Part shown: positions 1-4,874 of the stretch, in pieces | Numbering within the stretch: position 1 is the stretch's first letter | Layout of the letters: each line of letters begins with the position of its first letter | Origin: Phycisphaerales bacterium UBA7708 | GTDB lineage: Bacteria; Planctomycetota; Phycisphaerae; Sedimentisphaerales; Anaerohalosphaeraceae | Assembly: GCA_002482415.1 (NCBI GenBank) | Contig: DLFY01000181.1 | Span: forward strand, 1-6,962 | Direction of reading: 5' to 3' | Length of the DNA: 6,962 nt | The notes under the pieces: generated by a model | Told to the model about the DNA's origin: nothing | The model's input: only the letters and a program-made list of their open reading frames with translations | Database searches by the model: none | Translations under genes and position numbers: made by a program

Positions 1-54
1 TTTCAGGCTGAACCAATACACCTTCACCATTCTTTTATCAATATCTGTTTGGAA

Positions 55-83
55 TTGACGTCTCTTCCCTTTTATAGTATAAG
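55..83 (+). promoter_or_regulatory. sigma70-type promoter for the SEC-C gene
   Basis: TTGACG at 55-60 and TATAAG at 78-83 are separated by exactly 17 bp. Each hexamer matches the sigma70 consensus at 5 of 6 positions. Transcription would start near 90, about 60 bases ahead of the first start codon of the small gene at 152. This is the best-looking promoter in the window. No transcript data are available, so the call rests on sequence match and spacing only. Confidence 0.6.
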
Positions 84-93
84 ATATTCATCT

Positions 94-122
94 AAATCAG
101 AAATGGGTTTTTCTGATTTTTT
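94..122 (+). terminator. hairpin with T-tract at the 5' end of the SEC-C transcript (terminator or leader element)
   Basis: Perfect 10-bp arms, AAATCAGAAA at 94-103 and TTTCTGATTT at 110-119, flank a 6-base loop and run into six T residues at 117-122. The shape is that of an intrinsic terminator, but each arm has only two G/C positions, so the stem is weak. It begins only a few bases after the predicted transcription start near 90. It could end read-through from an upstream gene beyond the left edge, attenuate the small gene, or simply form a stabilising 5' hairpin. The sequence does not decide among these. Confidence 0.4.
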
Positions 123-151
123 CATCAATGGTTTAGAAAGAGAGGTGCATA

Positions 152-393
152 ATGGAAAAGAACTATTACAACGAGGAAACACAGTGCTTTTGAGGTCATG
201 AGCAAACGCAGGAAGGGGTATCCTTCTGAAACACGGGTTAAACGCGGACCACAAATCGTCCACGGGGACAAAGAATTGCAAGAAAAACTCGGCCGCAATG
301 ATCCATGTCCATGCGGTTCAGGACATCGGTTTCAAGAACTGCTGCATGACTTCAAGGAAATATGATGGCGTACAGCGTCATCACTACTTTTAG
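152..393 (+). pseudogene. small SEC-C zinc-motif protein, apparently frameshifted
   Basis: The literal ORF 198-365 (55 residues, start [10 protein letters not shown]) carries [13 protein letters not shown], the first half of a SEC-C zinc-binding motif, then drifts into QELLHD and stops. One base further along, from 331, the other frame reads FKNCCM, exactly the missing second half with its Cys pair. Dropping one T from the run at 330-332 therefore restores GHRFKNCCM and extends the protein to a TAG at 391-393. Upstream, ATG 152 has a good ribosome site (AGAGG 141-145, 6-base spacing) but meets TGA at 191 after 13 codons. Dropping one T from the run at 188-191 joins it to MSKRRKG in frame, giving about 79 residues in all. 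SEC-C motifs bind zinc and occur at the end of SecA and in many small proteins; the cellular role here is unknown. The second shift is well supported by the motif. The first is more tentative, since translation could begin at 198 (GAGG 192-195, only 2 bases away). Confidence 0.65.
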
Positions 394-425
394 AGAACGT
401 TAAATCGTTTGAATTCAAGTCACAT

Positions 426-461
426 AAAACGTCGGGGCACTTAGCAGCCCCGGCGTTTTTT
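426..461 (+). terminator. strong intrinsic terminator, probably bidirectional
   Basis: A 13-bp stem pairs 426-438 with 447-459 around the 8-base loop ACTTAGCA. Its core is CGGGGC/GCCCCG, there is a single G-T wobble at 432/453, and it continues outward through A-T pairs into six T residues at 456-461. It closes the plus-strand SEC-C gene. Read on the minus strand, the same stem ends in four T residues and lies about 27 bases past the stop of the M23 peptidase gene, so it can serve both convergent genes. Confidence 0.85.
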
Positions 462-487
462 ATATCCATATTCTGGCTACTGCTGCC

Positions 488-1948
488 CTACTTGAGTTTG
501 GGTGGCGAATCGACAACCACCTTCAGCTTCTGCATCATCGGTTTGCCATCCACGTCACATTGGGCCGTCACGATATACAGGCCGGGGGTCTTAAAGGCAT
601 GAGTAAACTCAGAATCGGGCTGATATTCATCCAGTTTTGTGCCATCACTGAAAACCACGCGCATCGGCCTGCTGTCCGTGCCCTGCATCCAGAATCGAAA
701 CCGCACCGGCTCGTTGGGCCGGATATCTTCGGTCGGCGTATAAGACATAAAAATATGGGGCATGTTTTTTTCCGTATTCTCTCGGGAAAATACCTTAAAC
801 TGACAGAAGTCCGCATCTTCATTCCCCTGATTATCTTTGATCCGCAGCGTCGCAACATAAGAACCCGGCCGGTCGAACACCTTTTCCGCCCGAACTTGAT
901 CGACTGTCTGGCCGCCAGGGAACTCCCAGCTCCACTGGGTAATCTTATTGCCGCCCCAGGCCAGCGAATTCGACCCGTCGAACACTATTTTATCCCCAGC
1001 CAGGACGATATGGTGCGGCCGGGCAACCGCCAGCAGTCCTTTAGGATGCACAGCTTGATAGGCTGTCACCAGCCACGGATAAAGATTTAGTCGCCGATTG
1101 GGATTATCGGGATCCCCCGGCTTAAGAGATGTATCGCCAAGCTGAAGGTAGGTTCCCACGTGCAGATGGGAAAAATTGCCCGAGGGGCCGGTCTTGCCCA
1201 GCGTACCGATCTTCTGGCCGGCAGCGACATGGGTATTCAAAACGATATTCGGTTCGACTGCGTTGAGATGCACGTGTTCCAGCACAAATCCGTTGCGGTC
1301 CTGCACCAAAATAGAACAGATATTGTCCCGGTTGGGCCAGAAATACACAACATCTCCTTCGATGGCGCTGAATACAGGTTCCCCGCCCTCAAAACCAGCC
1401 ATATCAAATCCATAATCATGATAGAACTTCTGGCCGGCCGGATCATCATCCCCGGTGCCAAGATATACAGGCTCGTTGTAGGCCTGCGTTCCGTGTGAAA
1501 AGAGCCGGTAATTTTGGAGAGGAAAGGCAAAACGGGTGGTGTCCACGATTGGATCGGCGGCATCCCACAAAGAAAACTGTACCCGCTTTTCTATATTGCC
1601 ATAACCGGACGTGGTGTCCGCCTGCAGCCGCAGTCCATCAATCTCGGTCGGCATCCGGCAGGGTTCGCACAGCAAGTCCAGCGGTTTGCCGTCGATCGCA
1701 ACACGCACATGAGCGCGACGAACGAGGTCCACGACAGAATCCCGCTGTTCTTCGACAGAGACAAGCCGGATGACGCGCTGTCGGCCGTCTTTGAGCTTGA
1801 ATGTGCAGGTTTCGTTGATATCCAGCTCCACAATTCGCTGCGTTGAATACAGGCGTACTAAATCGTTCAGGTCCCTGTTCGCTGCTGTGATTGTCGGAAC
1901 TGCGAAAAGAACCAACATCATCATAATGCCCATTGCCGTTTTTGTCAT
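488..1948 (-). CDS. secreted M23-family zinc metallopeptidase with PKD domain(s)
   Basis: Likely an exported peptidoglycan-type endopeptidase. The reading frame can begin at 1966 (492 residues, numbering used here) or at the internal ATG at 1948 (486 residues). I prefer 1948 because GGAGGG stands 5 bases ahead of it; the site ahead of 1966 is AAGGAG at a long 12-base spacing. A signal peptide covers residues 7 to about 29 (MMMLVLFAVPTITAA). An unassigned, probably beta-rich region with a CEPC pair (100-103) follows. The M23/LytM fold spans about 165-280: H183 and D188 in HDYGFD, then EGDVV, HVH 231-233, and SHLH with H267 and H269. All expected zinc or catalytic positions are present, although the first His sits one residue further from the Gly than in the usual HxGxD. 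A clear PKD domain covers about 312-393 (WSWEF, GSYVATLRI) and a degenerate PKD-like repeat about 402-487. It lies 61 bases downstream of the secreted hypothetical gene, suggesting an operon. Substrate unproven. Confidence 0.85.
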   Translation of the reverse strand: MTKTAMGIMMMLVLFAVPTITAANRDLNDLVRLYSTQRIVELDINETCTFKLKDGRQRVIRLVSVEEQRDSVVDLVRRAHVRVAIDGKPLDLLCEPCRMPTEIDGLRLQADTTSGYGNIEKRVQFSLWDAADPIVDTTRFAFPLQNYRLFSHGTQAYNEPVYLGTGDDDPAGQKFYHDYGFDMAGFEGGEPVFSAIEGDVVYFWPNRDNICSILVQDRNGFVLEHVHLNAVEPNIVLNTHVAAGQKIGTLGKTGPSGNFSHLHVGTYLQLGDTSLKPGDPDNPNRRLNLYPWLVTAYQAVHPKGLLAVARPHHIVLAGDKIVFDGSNSLAWGGNKITQWSWEFPGGQTVDQVRAEKVFDRPGSYVATLRIKDNQGNEDADFCQFKVFSRENTEKNMPHIFMSYTPTEDIRPNEPVRFRFWMQGTDSRPMRVVFSDGTKLDEYQPDSEFTHAFKTPGLYIVTAQCDVDGKPMMQKLKVVVDSPPKLK

Positions 1949-2009
1949 CGTCACCCTCCATGCCATGTTTTTCTTATTCTCCTTATTTTCACAACCAAAT
2001 CATCGATTT

Positions 2010-3311
2010 TTATTTTGTCAGTTTATATTCATACTTGAAATCATCGTCTGGAGCAGATGACTTGCCCGCGGACCGAAGCATAAAGCCGTCCGATGTCGTT
2101 TCATAAGCAAACGGCTTCATAGCAAACAAATCCATCGGGCAGCCGGCCGGAAGTTGGTCCGGCAATAGCCCTGCCCTCGCATACGCCTGATAAACTTTCA
2201 CGGCTGTACATAAGGCGTTAAAATGATTCTGTGTTCTAACGGAAATCTCAAAAACTTGAGTCCTATTATCCTCGATTGTCATCGTTAATAAAGCATCGCA
2301 ACGATACGCCTTATCCCGATCCAATATCTTCTGATTCGGATTTTCCCAGATATTGTTTGTATCCCATTGCAAGGCTGCATACAGTTTCTCCAGTTGTACA
2401 ATGGCCTGCGGATAGGGAAGAGATACAGCGTGTATCAATTTTTTGCGAAACGCATCATGATAAAGTCTGCTCCAGTTCAGGTATTCATCCGAAACCGTGA
2501 ATGTCGAGTTGGGATCGTACAATTTGAATAAATTCTCAAAGGCCTCTTTGTTAAACGATATATTTTCATTCTGAAGGCAATCGGCAAGGGATGGAATACG
2601 TTTATTTTCCTGATCCAGCCGCTCGTTCAGCCAGTCCAGCAATTTCACATCAGGGGGAATCCTGCCGATCTGCCGCTGCAGATAGGACACATTTTTAGAG
2701 ACAAATCCCATCGCTGTCAGAAAATCCATTACTTCTTGATTGCCGACATGGGAAGTGATTTGCAGCAACTCAACTGTTTGATGAATCGCACGAATACAAT
2801 TTCCCTTTTCTTCCTCAATCCTGATATCCGCCATCACAAGATTGTGTAAATCCCTCAACGACGTATTCTTCCTGGATAACTCCGTTACATAAACCAGGTC
2901 ATAGTGATCACTCGGATTCAAATCCCAACTGCACCCTGGAATTGCCGCTGCCTGCCAGACGAGATTGATGACATCCCGATGGCTGGAGACATATTCCTCA
3001 ATCTCTTTATCGAGCTGGCCGTATCCGTCGGCGAAATCTGAGATTTTTTCTTCCATCTGCCAGGCAGCCCTTTCTCTCAATTCCGCCACGTGCATGCGAA
3101 AGTCCTGCAGATTCGGCTCAGATTCACTTGTCCTGCTTTGTTTCTTCGCCTCCAATTCATCCAGAACCTCCTGAGTCCATTTCTGGCCTTCGGTCTGATA
3201 TAACTCAAACGCCTTTCTGTAAATATCCGCTGCATTCTGAGGCGGCTTCTGCTCCGCCATCGCAGGCCCAACAAAAATCCCTATCCATAAAATCAAAACG
3301 ACATTTCTCAT
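2010..3311 (-). CDS. exported hypothetical protein, planctomycete-type
   Basis: A 433-residue protein of unknown function. Residues 1-19 form a clean signal peptide ending in GPAMA before EQ, so it is probably exported. The start at 3311 is supported by AGGGGTG about 6 bases upstream on the minus strand. The mature part is mostly helical and charged and lacks further membrane segments. Near the N-terminus it has NAADIYRKAFELY. Close to the C-terminus (391-416) it has a P-x-D-x-F-x2-K-P-F-x-Y segment followed by a DGF motif and a hydrophobic strand. I recognise this ending from many secreted planctomycete hypotheticals, where it usually reads DPFxGKPLxY...DGFxLYS. That is recall of a pattern, not a search. 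No catalytic motif is evident. It precedes the M23 peptidase gene in the same direction with a short gap, so co-expression and a joint envelope role are plausible but unproven. Confidence 0.75.
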   Translation of the reverse strand: MRNVVLILWIGIFVGPAMAEQKPPQNAADIYRKAFELYQTEGQKWTQEVLDELEAKKQSRTSESEPNLQDFRMHVAELRERAAWQMEEKISDFADGYGQLDKEIEEYVSSHRDVINLVWQAAAIPGCSWDLNPSDHYDLVYVTELSRKNTSLRDLHNLVMADIRIEEEKGNCIRAIHQTVELLQITSHVGNQEVMDFLTAMGFVSKNVSYLQRQIGRIPPDVKLLDWLNERLDQENKRIPSLADCLQNENISFNKEAFENLFKLYDPNSTFTVSDEYLNWSRLYHDAFRKKLIHAVSLPYPQAIVQLEKLYAALQWDTNNIWENPNQKILDRDKAYRCDALLTMTIEDNRTQVFEISVRTQNHFNALCTAVKVYQAYARAGLLPDQLPAGCPMDLFAMKPFAYETTSDGFMLRSAGKSSAPDDDFKYEYKLTK

Positions 3312-3390
3312 CCAATCACCCCTGTTTTTTCAAATCGAATCATACCTCACTAATACAGACTCTCTATCACGACCGATTTTCCCAAAACCC

Positions 3391-3425
3391 CCTTTTTCCT
3401 TTTGCTTTTTACCTTTTACCTTTAC
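3391..3425 (-). repeat. short imperfect A-rich tandem repeat at the end of the cysteine-cluster gene
   Basis: On the plus strand five T-rich units follow one another: TTTTTCC 3393-3399, TTTTGC 3400-3405, TTTTTACC 3406-3413, TTTTACC 3414-3420, TTTAC 3421-3425. On the coding minus strand this is a series of GGTAAAA-like units that starts within the stop codon of the YkgJ-type gene. The units resemble weak Shine-Dalgarno sequences, but the next gene starts about 80 bases later. No hairpin is formed. Most likely a simple-sequence repeat of unknown role. Confidence 0.5.
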
Positions 3426-3955
3426 AAGTATTCCCCCAGCCGGCTCAATTCAATTCGGGTCTGTTCGGTATAGCCTGATTCAGGATGCTCGGCCAGATAC
3501 GCCAGATGAATCTCGAACAGCGCATCATTGAGGTCGTCCAGATTCAGCGTATTATCCGGGCCGAAGTCGAGGTCTTCCGGGTCGTCGTCGGCAAAATTCT
3601 TCGGACAGAAGGTCACTGAATACCCCTCCTGCTGCTCATCATAAAACGCCAGCGGCAGCCCCTGCGTCCGGCAGATCATCGGCCGGAACGGATAAATCAC
3701 ACACGCCCCCTGTTCATCCAGATACCCGCAGGCCCTGGCCGCATCAAAGGCAGGTTTGCTCACCCCGGCCTTTTTCATCCCCTCGACAATCGCAAAAAAC
3801 TCTACCGGAAACACCGTCAGATTGACGCAGCAGTCGCAGCACCCCTTCCGACAGACCATCCCCCCGGCGTTGACCGTCTCCAAATCCGCCGCCATCTGGT
3901 CAATCAGCTCACGCAGTTTAATATACCGTTCAATCGCCGATTCTTTTGATTTCAT
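3422..3955 (-). CDS. YkgJ-type cysteine-cluster protein (putative Zn/Fe-S binding)
   Basis: A 177-residue protein of the YkgJ-like CxxxCxCC family, thought to bind zinc or an iron-sulfur cluster; its biochemical role is not established. The cluster is visible as C35, C39, C40, C42, C43 (CRKGCCDCC). It is followed by C76, C85 in GACVIYPFRP, C95 in MICRTQG, and C117 in TFCPKN, the usual family layout. The acidic tail (about 123-141) is rich in Asp and Glu. The frame stays open upstream to 4099, but I chose the ATG at 3955. It begins MKSKESAIERYIKLRELI, a normal helical start for the family, with AGG a few bases before it. The 48 upstream residues look like translated promoter sequence and contain a perfect dyad. 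The gene is divergent from the HAD phosphatase gene and about 110 bases ahead of the secreted hypothetical gene. Confidence 0.85.
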   Translation of the reverse strand: MKSKESAIERYIKLRELIDQMAADLETVNAGGMVCRKGCCDCCVNLTVFPVEFFAIVEGMKKAGVSKPAFDAARACGYLDEQGACVIYPFRPMICRTQGLPLAFYDEQQEGYSVTFCPKNFADDDPEDLDFGPDNTLNLDDLNDALFEIHLAYLAEHPESGYTEQTRIELSRLGEYL

Positions 3956-3989
3956 ATACCTGCCTAATCTGCCTGTTGCCGTCGGTCTG

Positions 3990-4014
3990 AACTTGTAAAA
4001 AATTCTTACAAGTT
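3990..4014. promoter_or_regulatory. perfect inverted repeat, candidate operator in the divergent promoter region
   Basis: AACTTGTAA at 3990-3998 and TTACAAGTT at 4006-4014 are exact reverse complements separated by 7 bases (AAAATTC). The site lies between the divergent YkgJ-type and HAD genes, over the predicted start of the minus-strand transcript. There is no T-tract beyond either arm, so it is not a typical terminator. The 25-base size and 16-base centre-to-centre spacing of the arms suit a dimeric helix-turn-helix regulator. The inner part also fits TGTNA-N7-TNACA, the TnrA/GlnR box of Bacillus, but that regulator is not expected here. An alternative is a hairpin in the 5' leader of the YkgJ-type mRNA. 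Confidence 0.45.
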
Positions 4015-4019
4015 GCCTT

Positions 4020-4048
4020 GGGATAAAGTGAGCCTTCTCGTATTTCAA
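4020..4048 (-). promoter_or_regulatory. possible promoter of the YkgJ-type gene
   Basis: On the minus strand TTGAAA (4043-4048) is followed after 17 bp by TATCCC (4020-4025). The -35 element matches the consensus at 5 of 6 positions; the -10 matches only at the first three. The predicted start near 4013 would place the dyad at 3990-4014 at the very beginning of the transcript and leave a leader of about 58 bases. A weak, tentative call. Confidence 0.3.
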
Positions 4049-4071
4049 TCCATTTTGCCCGGCAAAGCCCC

Positions 4072-4100
4072 TTGCTTTCCGAACCCGATTCCCGTACACT
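4072..4100 (+). promoter_or_regulatory. possible promoter of the HAD phosphatase gene
   Basis: TTGCTT (4072-4077) and TACACT (4095-4100) are spaced by 17 bp. They match the consensus at 3 and 4 of 6 positions. The predicted start near 4107 gives a leader of about 29 bases before the TTG start codon at 4136. The spacing and location are suitable but the hexamers are weak. Confidence 0.3.
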
Positions 4101-4135
4101 TTTCCTCTCTTTTTGGACTACTTTAAACAGGAAAA

Positions 4136-4819
4136 TTGAAATTGAAAACAGAAAAACCGACTTTTGCCGTCATTTTTGACGTGGACGGCACGATGGTCAA
4201 TAATACCGCCTTTCACAGGGACGCATGGCTGGCCCTGACCGCCAAACACGGCCTGAATTTCACCGAGCGCGATTATCACGAGCGAATCCACGCCCGCAGC
4301 AACGACAAAATCGTCCGCAATCTCTTCGGCGACCACGCCCCCGCTGAGCTGATTCAGCAGATTGCCGACGAAAAAGAAACGCTCTACCGGACCAGTTTTG
4401 CCCCGCATCTAAGGGAAATCCCCGGCCTTAAACGCCTGCTGGAAGACCTGCAAGCAGCCGGCATCCCCTGCGGAGCGGCCTCCAATTCCCCGAGAGAAAA
4501 TGTCGAATTTGTCCTGAATGGACTGAATATCAGCCGCTTTTTCAAGACTGCTATCAATCGCGACATGCTTAAAGTGGGCAAACCGGACCCGGAAGGACTC
4601 CTTCGAGCCGCAGCAGAATTGGAACTCCCGCCGGAAAAATGCCTTGTTTTTGAAGATTCTTCCTCCGGATTCAAGGCCTGTCGTAACGCCGGGATGAAAT
4701 ATGTCGCCATTACTATAGGAACAGACCCGGCCGAGTTGCCCGAGGCAGCCGACGCCCTGATTCAGGTGCCGGATTACACCAGCCTGACAGCGGCAAGGCT
4801 GGCCGGTTTTTTTGAATAA
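4136..4819 (+). CDS. HAD-superfamily phosphatase, beta-phosphoglucomutase-like
   Basis: A 227-residue cytoplasmic haloacid-dehalogenase family enzyme that probably acts on a sugar phosphate or similar small phosphoester. All four HAD motifs are present: FDVDGT with nucleophile D15 and acid/base D17, S116 in ASNSP, K149 in GKPDP, and FEDSSSG with E173/D174. The helical cap lies between motifs I and II (about 20-95). The segment FHRDAW at 26-31 resembles the cap start of beta-phosphoglucomutases, but mutase against plain phosphatase activity cannot be decided from sequence. An in-frame TAA at 4124 leaves no ATG or GTG ahead of motif I, so translation must start at a TTG. That is either 4136 (AGGA 3 bases upstream) or 4142 (AGGA 9 bases upstream). 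The gene is divergent from the YkgJ-type gene and 55 bases ahead of the methyltransferase gene. Confidence 0.9.
   Translation: MKLKTEKPTFAVIFDVDGTMVNNTAFHRDAWLALTAKHGLNFTERDYHERIHARSNDKIVRNLFGDHAPAELIQQIADEKETLYRTSFAPHLREIPGLKRLLEDLQAAGIPCGAASNSPRENVEFVLNGLNISRFFKTAINRDMLKVGKPDPEGLLRAAAELELPPEKCLVFEDSSSGFKACRNAGMKYVAITIGTDPAELPEAADALIQVPDYTSLTAARLAGFFE
4779..4813 (+). terminator. possible intrinsic terminator inside the 3' end of the HAD gene
   Basis: CCAGCC (4779-4784) pairs perfectly with GGCTGG (4797-4802) around a 12-base loop. CCGG at 4803-4806 can pair with CCGG at 4769-4772 across a bulge, and a run of seven T residues (4807-4813) follows. The hairpin lies within the last codons, with the T-run encoding Phe-Phe. 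It would separate the HAD transcript from the methyltransferase, which has its own promoter-like sequence just downstream. The large loop lowers confidence. Confidence 0.35.
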
Positions 4820-4838
4820 TCCTTTTTCCAGACAAGAC

Positions 4839-4866
4839 TTGCAAACATTTGGCTTGCCTGTATGAT
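4839..4866 (+). promoter_or_regulatory. promoter-like sequence just ahead of the methyltransferase start
   Basis: TATGAT (4861-4866) matches the -10 consensus at 5 of 6 positions. It is preceded after 16 bp by TTGCAA (4839-4844), which matches the -35 at 4 of 6. Transcription would begin around 4873, only about two bases before the ATG at 4875. That would give a leaderless mRNA, in keeping with the lack of any ribosome-binding sequence ahead of this gene. Confidence 0.4.
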
Positions 4867-4874
4867 ATCGCCCT

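Noticed and set aside
1..30. Minus-strand ORF starting at 30 and running off the left edge (MVKVYWFSLK)
   Set aside because: Only ten codons are visible, with no clear ribosome site or recognisable motif, so it cannot be told from chance.
324..348. Programmed ribosomal frameshift in the SEC-C gene
   Set aside because: The site CGGTTTCAAG has no known slippery pattern, and no downstream stimulatory structure was evident. Decay or error is simpler.
560..1090. Plus-strand ORF of 176 codons
   Set aside because: It is antisense to the M23 peptidase gene, whose domains are unmistakable, and its own product has no recognisable features.
3994..4010. A genuine TnrA/GlnR nitrogen-control box
   Set aside because: The 17 bases fit the consensus, but the rest of the window does not suggest a Bacillus-type organism and no nitrogen-metabolism gene is adjacent.
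3956..4099. 48-residue N-terminal extension of the YkgJ-type protein in the same open frame
   Set aside because: The extension has no family resemblance, and it covers a perfect dyad and promoter-like elements. The ATG at 3955 gives a normal family start.
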